A stretch of 39,471 nt of DNA from an uncultured Lewinella sp. (GTDB lineage Bacteria > Bacteroidota > Bacteroidia > Chitinophagales > Saprospiraceae). The position numbers were made by a program, and so were the translations under genes. Under the pieces are notes generated by a model that saw only the letters and a list, made by a program, of their open reading frames with translations, was not told the DNA's origin and searched no databases. Of this stretch, positions 24,045-32,343 are shown piece after piece. Position 1 is the stretch's first letter; every line of letters starts with the position of its first letter. The DNA is taken from NCBI GenBank assembly GCA_913057785.1, contig CAJXPD010000072.1, positions 1 to 39,471 on the forward strand. The letters are read 5' to 3'.

Positions 24045-24842
24045 ATGAGTTTGAATCTTCAAGACCTCTGTGCAAAAAGCCGCAAGGTAGTATTGGAAGC
24101 TGGTGCCTTTATTGCGAGCCAGGTGGGAGAAGTGGCTACTGCTGCTGTTGAAGAAAAAGATTTGAATAGCTTAGTCAGTTATGTGGATAAAGAGACCGAA
24201 AAGCTATTGATTGATGGATTATCCAAATTAATTCCCAGTTCGGTATTCTTTACCGAGGAGGAAACGGTGGAACGCCAAGAGGGAGAATGGAGATGGATTA
24301 TTGACCCCTTGGATGGTACAACTAATTTTTTGCATCAACTACCGGTTTTTTCCGTCAGTGTAGCTCTACAACATCATGAAGAAACAGTCATCGGTATCGT
24401 CTATGAAGTGAATCGAGATGAATGCTTCTATGCCTGGAAAGATGGCGGGGCTTGGATGAATGATCACCCGATCAGCGTAAGCCCAACTTCAAAACTCTCT
24501 GCTTCCCTTCTGGCTACAGGTTTTCCTTACTATGATTACGATCGTATGAAGGCCTACCTCGAGGTCCTTACATTCTTCATGCAGCATACCCGTGGACTAA
24601 GGCGATTGGGGTCTGCCGCAGTCGACCTAGCTTATGTAGCCTGTGGCCGATTTGAAGGTTTTTATGAATATAGTCTCAATGCCTGGGATGTTGCCGCTGG
24701 CGTCCTTCTAGTGCAAGAAGCTGGAGGAAAGGTAACTGATTTCAAAGGAGGAGGAGACTATTTGTTTGGAAGAGAACTCATCAGCAGTAATGAGAAGCTT
24801 CATGAGGATTTACTAAGGGTTATCCAGCAACATTTTTCCTAG
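24045..24842 (+). CDS. Inositol monophosphatase family protein (SuhB-like)
   Basis: 265 residues. The metal-dependent sugar-phosphatase motifs are complete: FFTEEET (Glu pair at about 71-72), IIDPLDGTTNFLHQLP (86-100, metal Asp87, Asp90) and LNAWDVAAGVLLVQEAGG (211-228, Asp215). The family dephosphorylates myo-inositol-1-phosphate or related phosphates such as 3'-phosphoadenosine phosphate; the substrate cannot be fixed from sequence. E. coli SuhB also acts in rRNA transcription antitermination, which need not apply here. It follows hpt by 53 bp. Confidence 0.93.
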   Translation: MSLNLQDLCAKSRKVVLEAGAFIASQVGEVATAAVEEKDLNSLVSYVDKETEKLLIDGLSKLIPSSVFFTEEETVERQEGEWRWIIDPLDGTTNFLHQLPVFSVSVALQHHEETVIGIVYEVNRDECFYAWKDGGAWMNDHPISVSPTSKLSASLLATGFPYYDYDRMKAYLEVLTFFMQHTRGLRRLGSAAVDLAYVACGRFEGFYEYSLNAWDVAAGVLLVQEAGGKVTDFKGGGDYLFGRELISSNEKLHEDLLRVIQQHFS

Positions 24843-25015
24843 CTAGCAACGCTCCGGTTATTCGACTCCTCTTAGGACTGCTTTTAGCACGATCTTCCCG
24901 TTTTTTCCAGAAAAAGCACTTATTTTTCTATTCTAGGTGGTGCACACCTTAGAAATACTATAGACCAGATCAACTTATTAACATACAAGGCCAAATGGCC
25001 AAAATTTGTAGTCAT

Positions 25016-28000
25016 ATGAAAAATTATCACACTAGACTTTACTGTCTTCTGCTGATTTGTTGCTGTTGGATTAGCATTAGCTATGCACAGGATGAAGCGG
25101 CCAAGACAGATAGCACTAAAGTCACCAAAAAGGATAAAACCAAGAACCTACCCCTTGAAGCAGGGCGTAGCATGCAGCTAAAAACCTCTGAGGGGACCTG
25201 GATGTCAGTAGATGTCAGTCCTGATGGAAAGACCATTGCTTTTGACCTACTCGGAGACATTTATTTGTTGCCGATAGAAGGAGGAAAAGCCCAACGATTG
25301 ACCAAAGGACTGGCTTTTGACTGCCAGCCTCGTTACAGCCCGGATGGAAAATCCTTAGCTTTCATTTCGGATCGGGATGGAAATGAAAACCTTTGGATAA
25401 AGGATTTGGAAACGGGAGATTCTACCCAGTTGTCCAAGGAAAAGACAGATGTCATGCAATCGGCTGAGTGGACCCCTGATGGTAATTACCTTATAGCAGC
25501 CCATGGACAACGTAACCTCAAGCTGCACATGTATCACAAAGATGGCGGGAAGGGAGTGCAACTGATCAAAAAACCAGAAGGCATGAAAACCATTGAGCCG
25601 ACCTTTGGGCCGGATGGGCGCTATATTTGGTTCTCTCGCCGAAATGGGGATTGGCAGTACAATGCACAGCTGCCACAGTATCAGTTGGCCGTATATGACC
25701 GCGAAACAGGCGAAATGGAGACTAAAACCAATCGTTATGGTTCCGCTTTTTCACCTACCCTATCTCCTGATGGAAAATGGTTGGTCTACGGCACACGCTA
25801 TAATACAGAAACCGGCCTGGTGAAAAGAAATATCGAAACGGGGGAGGAATCGTGGCTAGCTTACCCTGTACAACGCGATGAGCAGGAGTCACGAGCGCGC
25901 CTTGGGGTGTATCCTGCAATGTCCTTCACCCCAGATAGTAAAGCAGTAGTTGCGTTCTATGGTGGTAAGCTTTGGAAGGTTCCCGTGGCTGGAGGAGAGG
26001 CCCAAAATATCCCATTTGAAGTAGACGAGGAGGTTGACCTTGGACCACTTGTTCATTTTGATTTTCCGATTAGCGATGAAGAGAAAATGCTAGCTACTCA
26101 GATTCGAGATGCGGTCTTATCTCCAGATGGTAAGCAACTGGCCTTTACGGCACTGAATCGCTTATACGTAATGGACTATCCGAATGGGAAGGCTCGGCGT
26201 TTAACAAAAAATGACTATACCGAGGCTTTGCCAGTATGGTTAGCTGACGGGAAAGAATTGGCATTTGTAAGTTGGTCCGATGAAGAAGGACACATCCAGA
26301 AAATTGGTCTCAATGCTGGAGCCTCTGCCTTACAACTGACTCGTCAGAGCGGGATTTTCTCCCACCTGGCATGGGATGCCAAATCGGATCGGATTATCTT
26401 TTTAATGGGGGCCACCCAGACGTACAAAGATGCTATCGGACCTTTTGCCTTCGGGGCACAGCAGAGCATCGGTTGGATTCCTGCCAATGGAGGGGCTATC
26501 ACGAGAATTAAAGATGCTAATGGAAGAGGGAATCCCCATTTCGTAGAGGGGGATGATCGCATTTACTTATTCCAAGGCGGCAAAGGGCTGATTTCGATGA
26601 GATGGGATGGTACGGATGAAAAAGCTCACCTTAAGGTTTCTGGTGTGACGACTTTCCCTGCGAATCCCGCAGATGCACACGCTGATCATAGCCATGGCCT
26701 GATGATACCCTCCATGACTGAGCCTACGCCCAAACCCTCCAATGCTTCGCTCATCAAGATGGCTCCACAAGGAGATTTGGCTTTGGCGCAGATCAATAAT
26801 GAGGTTTACGCGGTTACTGTGCCGAAGATCGGCAAAGACGTACCCAGCATCAACGTGGCGAACCCTGCAAGCGCTATATTCCCCGCTTGGAAGCTGACGG
26901 AAATGGGGGGCGAGTTTCCCCAGTGGACGGCCGATGCCGAGCGAGTTACTTGGTCGCTGGGGAATGCCTTTTTCGACTATGATCTCGCAGAATCCAAGAG
27001 AGTAGCCGAACAGCTGAAGAAAGAAAAAAGGGAAAAAGCCAAGCAGAAGGATAAGGGCAAAGAAGGAGAAAAAAAGGAAGAGAAGAAAGAGGATAAAGGG
27101 TATAAGGCCAAGGAGCTACGGGTAAAAGTAGAAGTGGATCGAGACATACCCGAAGGTACTGTTCTTTTGAAAGGGGCAAGACTAGTGACCATGAAAGGGG
27201 CAGAAGTAATCGAGCGAGGCGATATTTTGATCAAGAACAATCGAATCCAGGCTGTTGGGAAATCCGGCTCTGTCAAGGCCCCAAAGGGTACGCAGGTGAT
27301 CAACCTACGGGGGAAAACAATCGTCCCAGGTTTCATTGATACCCATGCTCATATGTGGCCCAACTGGGGGATTCACAAGAATCAGATTTGGATTTATGCA
27401 GCCAATCTGGCTTATGGTGTCACGACAACAAGAGATCCCCAGACTGCCACTACCGATGTTTTGACTTATGAAGACATGGTAGACGCCGGGCAGATGTTGG
27501 GGCCACGTATTTACTCTACCGGACCAGGGGTTGGGTTTTGGGCTTACAATATCAAGAGTCTTGATCACGCCAAGAAGGTCCTGAAGCAGTACTCCGACTA
27601 CTACAATACGAAAACGATCAAGATGTATATGGCGGGCAACCGGCAGCAGCGTCAATGGATCATAGAGGCAGCCAAGGAGCAAGGACTCATGCCAACCACT
27701 GAAGGAGCCCTTGACTTTAAATTGAACATGACCCAAGTGCTCGATGGCTATCCAGGTCATGAGCACGCCTTCCCAATCTATCCGATCTACGGTGATGTCA
27801 TTCAGTTGATGAAGGAGACGCAGACAGCTTACACGCCGACTATGTTGGTAGCATACGGTGGTCCTTGGGCAGAGAATTACTTTTATGCCACAGAAGATGT
27901 ACAAGGGAATGCCAAGCTCAACCATTTCACACCTAAGGCAGAGCTAGATCAGAAATCTCGCCGCCGACCAGGTTGGTTCTTGCCAGAAGAGCACATTTTT

Positions 28001-28411
28001 AGCCGCCATGCAGAGTTTGTGAAGGACCTGGTTGATGCTGGTGGGATTGCTGGTGTTGGATCTCATGGTCAGTTACAAGGCTTAGGCTATCATTGGGAGC
28101 TTTGGGCGATGCAGGCTGGTGGATTAACACCTCACGAAGCGCTGCAAGTAGCAACTATACATGGTGCTAAAGCCATCGGTTTACAAAAAGATCTGGGCTC
28201 CTTGGAAGCTGGCAAATTGGCGGACCTTGTCATTTTGGATAAGAATCCTTTGACCAATATTCGACATACAGATGCCATTTTTCAGGTGATGAAGAATGGC
28301 CGCTTATATGAAGGAAGCTCTTTGGATGAGGTGTACCCAAGAAAACAGAAAGCTCCAACCTTTGATTGGACAACGGGTGCGCCGCTCGGCGTTCCTGGTA
28401 TGAAGAGGTAG
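25016..28411 (+). CDS. Secreted PD40-propeller/amidohydrolase fusion protein
   Basis: 1131 residues from ATG 25016, chosen over ATG 24995 because it gives a clean signal peptide (MKNYHTRLYCLLLICCCWIS...AQ). Residues about 40-650 are TolB-like PD40 propeller blades (ISPDGK-type repeats such as VSPDGKTIAFDLLGDIYLL, YSPDGKSLAFISDRDG and LSPDGKQLAF). A Lys/Glu-rich linker (about 664-696) joins an amidohydrolase domain (about 705-1110). Metal ligands begin with His777-x-His779 (GFIDTHAHMW), and the domain ends with the usual ATIHGAKAIGLQKDLGSLEAGKLADLVILD. Known relatives are called amidohydrolases with WD40-like repeats; substrates are unknown, with cyclic amides or peptides possible. Periplasmic or exported; no T9SS domain is seen at the end. 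Confidence 0.92.
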   Translation: MKNYHTRLYCLLLICCCWISISYAQDEAAKTDSTKVTKKDKTKNLPLEAGRSMQLKTSEGTWMSVDVSPDGKTIAFDLLGDIYLLPIEGGKAQRLTKGLAFDCQPRYSPDGKSLAFISDRDGNENLWIKDLETGDSTQLSKEKTDVMQSAEWTPDGNYLIAAHGQRNLKLHMYHKDGGKGVQLIKKPEGMKTIEPTFGPDGRYIWFSRRNGDWQYNAQLPQYQLAVYDRETGEMETKTNRYGSAFSPTLSPDGKWLVYGTRYNTETGLVKRNIETGEESWLAYPVQRDEQESRARLGVYPAMSFTPDSKAVVAFYGGKLWKVPVAGGEAQNIPFEVDEEVDLGPLVHFDFPISDEEKMLATQIRDAVLSPDGKQLAFTALNRLYVMDYPNGKARRLTKNDYTEALPVWLADGKELAFVSWSDEEGHIQKIGLNAGASALQLTRQSGIFSHLAWDAKSDRIIFLMGATQTYKDAIGPFAFGAQQSIGWIPANGGAITRIKDANGRGNPHFVEGDDRIYLFQGGKGLISMRWDGTDEKAHLKVSGVTTFPANPADAHADHSHGLMIPSMTEPTPKPSNASLIKMAPQGDLALAQINNEVYAVTVPKIGKDVPSINVANPASAIFPAWKLTEMGGEFPQWTADAERVTWSLGNAFFDYDLAESKRVAEQLKKEKREKAKQKDKGKEGEKKEEKKEDKGYKAKELRVKVEVDRDIPEGTVLLKGARLVTMKGAEVIERGDILIKNNRIQAVGKSGSVKAPKGTQVINLRGKTIVPGFIDTHAHMWPNWGIHKNQIWIYAANLAYGVTTTRDPQTATTDVLTYEDMVDAGQMLGPRIYSTGPGVGFWAYNIKSLDHAKKVLKQYSDYYNTKTIKMYMAGNRQQRQWIIEAAKEQGLMPTTEGALDFKLNMTQVLDGYPGHEHAFPIYPIYGDVIQLMKETQTAYTPTMLVAYGGPWAENYFYATEDVQGNAKLNHFTPKAELDQKSRRRPGWFLPEEHIFSRHAEFVKDLVDAGGIAGVGSHGQLQGLGYHWELWAMQAGGLTPHEALQVATIHGAKAIGLQKDLGSLEAGKLADLVILDKNPLTNIRHTDAIFQVMKNGRLYEGSSLDEVYPRKQKAPTFDWTTGAPLGVPGMKR

Positions 28412-28416
28412 ACGTG

Positions 28417-28460
28417 AGCTTGGGCTTTGGGTGTTAAGCATCCAAAGCCCAAGCTATTTT
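28417..28460 (+). terminator. Terminator of the amidohydrolase gene, inside the convergent kinase gene
   Basis: AGCTTGGGCTTTGG (28417-28430) pairs perfectly with CCAAAGCCCAAGCT (28442-28455); GTG/CAT add three more pairs, and ATTTT follows. The stop codon of the minus-strand kinase gene falls at the loop, so the right arm encodes the kinase C-terminus. Confidence 0.75.
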
Positions 28461-29033
28461 GGTTAAACACGCTCGAACTAATGCTTCACGAGTTGTCTGT
28501 AAATCGACCTCAAGATAGGGTAGAGAATAGCGTCTAGCTCCAGCTTGTATCCATTCATTAAATTGAATACTTCGGCGGCAAAATTGGTCGATGAGGAACT
28601 GCTCTCTAGTACTTCTTCCTTCGTATTCACTATTTCGATAGATCCGTTCTTCTATAAGTCCAGGCTTTCCTATGAGCCAAATACCGATCACTTCCTCATT
28701 GAGATGAGGAGCTAGCCAATTGGGACCAATGGCCGAGCCTTCGATAATCAGGAGTGGCGCGACAGATTCCTCGATGACTGCTTGAATTTTAGGCCATTGC
28801 TTTTGATAATGGGCCAATACATCTTGCATCAATTGATCAATAGGTAGTGTTTCGTAATGCTCAATTACATGGGAGGGAATAAGGTCAATAGAAGCTTTCC
28901 AAGGACGGCCTGGGTGGCGAGCTAAATGATCTGTGGAGATTAGTTTTGCCTCTAGGCGATTCGCTAACGCTTGGGCTAAGGTTGATTTACCTAGGTGTGA
29001 AGTTCCTCCGATTAGTAGCGTTTTCTTATTCAT
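28434..29033 (-). CDS. P-loop nucleoside/sugar kinase-like protein
   Basis: 199 residues. It begins with a Walker A loop, LLIGGTSHLGKSTLAQALA (Lys and Ser near 16-17), followed by LISTDHLARHPG, where Asp would hold the substrate or Mg, and a Walker-B-like LLIIEGSAIGP at about 93-103. A lid-like stretch with several Arg (ERIYRNSEYEGRSTREQF) comes near 128-145. This is the plan of small adenylate-kinase-like or 2-phosphoglycerate-kinase-like P-loop enzymes; the substrate is unknown. The gene starts 24 bp after the pseudouridine synthase stop, so both are probably one operon. Its last codons overlap the terminator hairpin of the convergent gene. Confidence 0.8.
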   Translation of the reverse strand: MNKKTLLIGGTSHLGKSTLAQALANRLEAKLISTDHLARHPGRPWKASIDLIPSHVIEHYETLPIDQLMQDVLAHYQKQWPKIQAVIEESVAPLLIIEGSAIGPNWLAPHLNEEVIGIWLIGKPGLIEERIYRNSEYEGRSTREQFLIDQFCRRSIQFNEWIQAGARRYSLPYLEVDLQTTREALVRACLTKIAWALDA

Positions 29034-29057
29034 ACTTCCCGATTAAGAAAAGACGGC

Positions 29058-29951
29058 TTAGCCCTTCTGCTTCTTTTCCCACATCTTTTGCGCTCGATCT
29101 AATCGTTTATCAAACTTGGCGGGTTGAGGGATTTCAACAAGGCAGATTTGACCGCTTCTTGGGTGCTGAAATTCTAAGGCGATCGCTGCTAGGAATAGAC
29201 CTTTGCTCTTCAAAATTAATCCCTCGATACCATATAATTCATCTCCTAAAATGGGACTACCTATACTAGATAAATGTATTCTTAACTGGTGAGTTCGGCC
29301 AGTCTCTGGAATGAGCTCTACTAGCGATAAATGGCCATTTTTGTTGGAGCTCACGGTTTTGATGGTGTGAAAAAGGGAACGCGAGGGCTTCCCGTCTATA
29401 GGACTGTCGATGATGCCTTCGGGAGGAAGCTTCCCGATACATACGGCTCGATACTTCTTTTTTATCCGTTTCTCCTCGAAGTACTGCCCTAAGCGCACAT
29501 GAGCCAGAGCGGTCTTCGCAATCAATAAGGGGCCACTGGTACCTTGATCTAGGCGATGAACGGGACGGGGCCAGGCTAAGGCATCTTCTTGTTTGCTTTT
29601 TTGTAGGTTTTCAGGTAGTGCATTAGTGATGGTGCGATATTGATTGCCACTTACCACGATCCCTGCCGGTTTATGAATGACGGCTAGATCCCCGTCTTCC
29701 CACAACACTTCTAGTGATAAGGCTAGCGGACGAGGAGGTGTCAATGCTTGCTCGAAAAGTTGTATCTGATCTTCTTCCTGCACCCAATAGCCAGTGCTTT
29801 CTATTTTACCATTGACCTGCAATGCCCCGCTCTTGATGGCCTTTTTGACACTTTTGCGTGAAACCAGTTGAGCGAAGATCCCACAGGCATAATCACTGAG
29901 GCGAATCTTCTCTAGTAATGGAGGGACTATATGTTGAGCGAGTAGCTGCAA
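29058..29951 (-). CDS. RluA-family pseudouridine synthase
   Basis: 297 residues. An S4 RNA-binding domain (about 28-70, SRKSVKKAIKSGALQVNGK) precedes the RluA catalytic domain. The signature RPVHRLDQGTSGPLLIAKT carries the catalytic Asp at about 135. LIPETGRTHQLRIHLSSIGSPILGD is the usual second conserved block. It isomerises uridine to pseudouridine in rRNA or tRNA; which position cannot be told. The start appears to be TTG at 29951: an in-frame stop lies 9 bp upstream, and there is no ATG in the first part of the frame. A later start would cut into the S4 domain. It probably shares a transcript with the P-loop kinase gene. Confidence 0.92.
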   Translation of the reverse strand: MQLLAQHIVPPLLEKIRLSDYACGIFAQLVSRKSVKKAIKSGALQVNGKIESTGYWVQEEDQIQLFEQALTPPRPLALSLEVLWEDGDLAVIHKPAGIVVSGNQYRTITNALPENLQKSKQEDALAWPRPVHRLDQGTSGPLLIAKTALAHVRLGQYFEEKRIKKKYRAVCIGKLPPEGIIDSPIDGKPSRSLFHTIKTVSSNKNGHLSLVELIPETGRTHQLRIHLSSIGSPILGDELYGIEGLILKSKGLFLAAIALEFQHPRSGQICLVEIPQPAKFDKRLDRAQKMWEKKQKG

Positions 29952-30042
29952 TTCTTTTTATGGCAAAGTTATAGGAATTTTCATACATTGAATTATTGCT
30001 AAACCCCTGAAATTATCTGATACGTTCCTATAAATCTTTCTC

Positions 30043-30687
30043 ATGTTTGATGCTGGTCATTTTTCGAAGTTTATGAAAATCCAAAAGGTGCATTACCAAT
30101 TGGCAGAAGGAGTGCTGGAGACCGAAATGGAAGCTCAAATTGATCAATTGAAAAGAGTTGATCTTTCCGCTTTGAAAACGGACCGGCAGAAGTTGGCCTT
30201 CTGGATCAATGTCTATAATGGGATGACCAACTACTTGATCATTAGGAATAAGTTGAAACAGCACATGAAGGAAATACCCGATTTCTTTGCGGCCAATCGC
30301 CTGGAAATCGGAGGGTATTGGATGTCTTTAGATGATATTGAACATGGAATTCTGCGCCGAAATGCCAGAAAACACCTGCCTGCAGAAAGCTCCGTATTGA
30401 AGTGGCAAGTCGAACAACTAGATTATCGCGTTCACTTCGCCCTTAACTGTGGCGCCTTATCCTGTCCTCCCATCGCCTTTTATCAAGCCGACCGAATTGA
30501 CCAACAGCTCGCCATGGCTATGGACAGCTTTGTCGGTACGGAATTTATCGCCAATGAAGTTTCCAAAACGATCCTCTGCTCTTCTCTTTTTGAATGGTAT
30601 CGAGAGGATTTTGTGGATGTGTTTCTAAATGACCCTCGATATGTGGGATTTCAAGTCCAATTGAAGCCTTATGACTGGTCTATATAG
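30043..30687 (+). CDS. DUF547 domain protein
   Basis: 214 residues, no signal peptide or membrane helix. DUF547 hallmarks are KLAFWINVYNGMTNYLI (about 50-66), GYWMSLDDIEHGILR (91-105) and FALNCGALSCPP (132-143, Cys136 and Cys141). The fold is thought to be papain/transglutaminase-like, with Cys136 and a nearby His as possible active residues; activity in bacteria is unproven. It is divergent from the RluA-type gene by 91 bp and stands alone. ATG 30043 is the only sensible start. Confidence 0.87.
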   Translation: MFDAGHFSKFMKIQKVHYQLAEGVLETEMEAQIDQLKRVDLSALKTDRQKLAFWINVYNGMTNYLIIRNKLKQHMKEIPDFFAANRLEIGGYWMSLDDIEHGILRRNARKHLPAESSVLKWQVEQLDYRVHFALNCGALSCPPIAFYQADRIDQQLAMAMDSFVGTEFIANEVSKTILCSSLFEWYREDFVDVFLNDPRYVGFQVQLKPYDWSI

Positions 30688-30882
30688 CGATTGATGATGT
30701 TTTCCCTTTTTTTCCGGCAGGAAGATGCGGGTACACATATGATTTTTTCCAATTGAGACGTTCCATCCTAATAGATGAATAGCTATCAAAACGGTCGGAA
30801 GCTTGAAATATCTATCTTTCGACACAGATTCACCTGAGATTCCGAAAAATATAGAGAAACTTAATATTGTAGGTTTATTTAT

Positions 30883-30890
30883 TATTTTTG
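30883..30890 (+). promoter_or_regulatory. Candidate -7 box for the small exported protein
   Basis: TATTTTTG matches TAnnTTTG, about 115 bp before the ATG at 31007. A proper -33 element is not seen. The surrounding gap 30688-31006 (about 320 bp) holds no gene that I can support. Confidence 0.35.
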
Positions 30891-31006
30891 GACAGTGACC
30901 TCCCCAGTAAAGAAAAAATTATCCCTTGACACCAATGCTCCAGGTCAAACCGTAACACTTCATCTACAGCAGGCGGCGCACTTTGGAGTACTTCAAAAAA
31001 CGCATT

Positions 31007-31456
31007 ATGAAAAAAGGATGGTTTGTCATCATTGCACTCTGTGTTGTTCCTCATTTTTTAGCTGCGCAGTTCACCTATCGAGGTTTGAATAAAGAGAGAG
31101 AAGTAAAATCAGGTTCTGGACAAGAATTTGATTCTCCTTTTACGCGTATTCCAGATTTTCATTTTGTGCAGTTCGCTGTCTATCCAGCTAGTACAAATCC
31201 AGATAAGTTGATGGCGCCGAAAGGAATAGGTGAAGTATGGTTGATCTATCATCGTGACACCAAGATCAAAAACCAGTATGGTGCTTTTTATATCGTAAAG
31301 GCTTTCCAGAATCTCGCCGATGCCAAAACGGCGATTGCTACCTATAAAAGATTGAAGATCAATTGTTGGTATAACAAAGACTTAACTGGTGCTACCTTCG
31401 AGCTTGTCGGAGTTGCCACGGAGGACTTCCAGGTCCAGGCATTGCCGGGCAACTAG
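31007..31456 (+). CDS. Small exported protein, possibly SPOR-like
   Basis: 149 residues from ATG 31007, which begins a clean signal peptide (MKKGWFVIIALCVV...FLAAQ); the frame extends up to a TTG, which I reject. Not a family that I can name. The mature part reads FHFVQFAVYPA near residue 50, GEVWLIYH near 76, then a strand AFYIVKAF and helix LADAKTAIATYKRL. That order (strand with F-x-V-Q, gap, Y-x-V-x-x-F, A-rich helix) recalls SPOR peptidoglycan-binding domains, but the likeness is loose. Its stop is 4 bp from the convergent CvfB-like gene. Confidence 0.72.
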   Translation: MKKGWFVIIALCVVPHFLAAQFTYRGLNKEREVKSGSGQEFDSPFTRIPDFHFVQFAVYPASTNPDKLMAPKGIGEVWLIYHRDTKIKNQYGAFYIVKAFQNLADAKTAIATYKRLKINCWYNKDLTGATFELVGVATEDFQVQALPGN

Positions 31457-31460
31457 GGGC

Positions 31461-32297
31461 TTAGTTCTTTGTCAGGTATATACCTTTTGATTTGATCTCG
31501 ATGAGCTTCTTTTTATAGAGGGCACCGATCGCTTTCTTAAAGGTCTTTTTACTCATTTCAAGTTGGGCTCGGATATCATCCGGAGAGCTTCCGTCGTGCA
31601 ATCCCAAAAATCCATCGTTGGATTGTAGTATTTTCAAAATCTTATCGGCGTTGGGTTCTACGTGCGCATAACCCTCCCGTTGTAATCGCACATCGATCTT
31701 ATTATCTGGCCGGATCAACTTGATATATCCCTTTATTTGATCTCCTGGGCGTATGCTCCGGAAAATCTCATTTCTGTAGATTAGACCTACATGTTTGTGG
31801 TTAATGATCACATTGATTCCTAAATCGGTGGAGTTGGCTACCACTAGATCCACTTCCTGGTCCTGCTCTACTGTCAGCTCATCATTATGGATAAACTTGT
31901 ACCATTTGTTGGTCGCCACCAGACGCTGGCTTTCCTCGTCCTCATAGAGATATACTACATAGCTCTTCCCTTTCTGCATCTCACTGCGTTGCTCCCGAAA
32001 AGGAACCAGCAAATCCTTTTCCAAACCCCAGTCTAGGAAGGCTCCAAACTTATTGACCTGTTTTACCTGAAGGTAAGCTACTTGATGCAGTAGAATCTTA
32101 GGCGTCAAGGTAGTTGCCGTTGGGCGATCCTCTGAATCATTGAAAACGAAGACGTCCAGCGATTGTTCTTCAGCTAGCTCTGTAGGAACGTATTTCCGTG
32201 GTAACAAAACCTCTCTCCCTTCTTCATCCGCTAGGTACATACCATGGCGGGTTGAACGAACGGCTCTTAAGCGATTGATTTGGCCTAATCTTATCAT
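31461..32297 (-). CDS. S1-domain RNA-binding protein, CvfB/YitL family
   Basis: 278 residues, the usual CvfB length. Tandem S1-like beta-barrels fill about 1-210: VAYLQVKQVNKFGAFLDWGL with DLLVPFREQ, and VDLVVANSTDLGINVIIN with IRPGDQIKGYIKLIRPDNKID. They are followed by a winged helix (about 225-278) ending FKKAIGALYKKKLIEIKSKG. CvfB proteins bind RNA and affect virulence-gene expression in Staphylococcus; a function in Bacteroidota is not known. It starts 46 bp after the histidine kinase stop on the same strand and may be read from the same transcript. Confidence 0.92.
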   Translation of the reverse strand: MIRLGQINRLRAVRSTRHGMYLADEEGREVLLPRKYVPTELAEEQSLDVFVFNDSEDRPTATTLTPKILLHQVAYLQVKQVNKFGAFLDWGLEKDLLVPFREQRSEMQKGKSYVVYLYEDEESQRLVATNKWYKFIHNDELTVEQDQEVDLVVANSTDLGINVIINHKHVGLIYRNEIFRSIRPGDQIKGYIKLIRPDNKIDVRLQREGYAHVEPNADKILKILQSNDGFLGLHDGSSPDDIRAQLEMSKKTFKKAIGALYKKKLIEIKSKGIYLTKN

Positions 32298-32343
32298 CTT
32301 GCAAAAGTAGAAAGCTGAAGTCAGAAACCGCCTACATATGCTA

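Noticed and set aside
27305..27925. 206-codon minus-strand frame
   Set aside because: Lies entirely inside the amidohydrolase domain coding sequence; no recognisable protein features.
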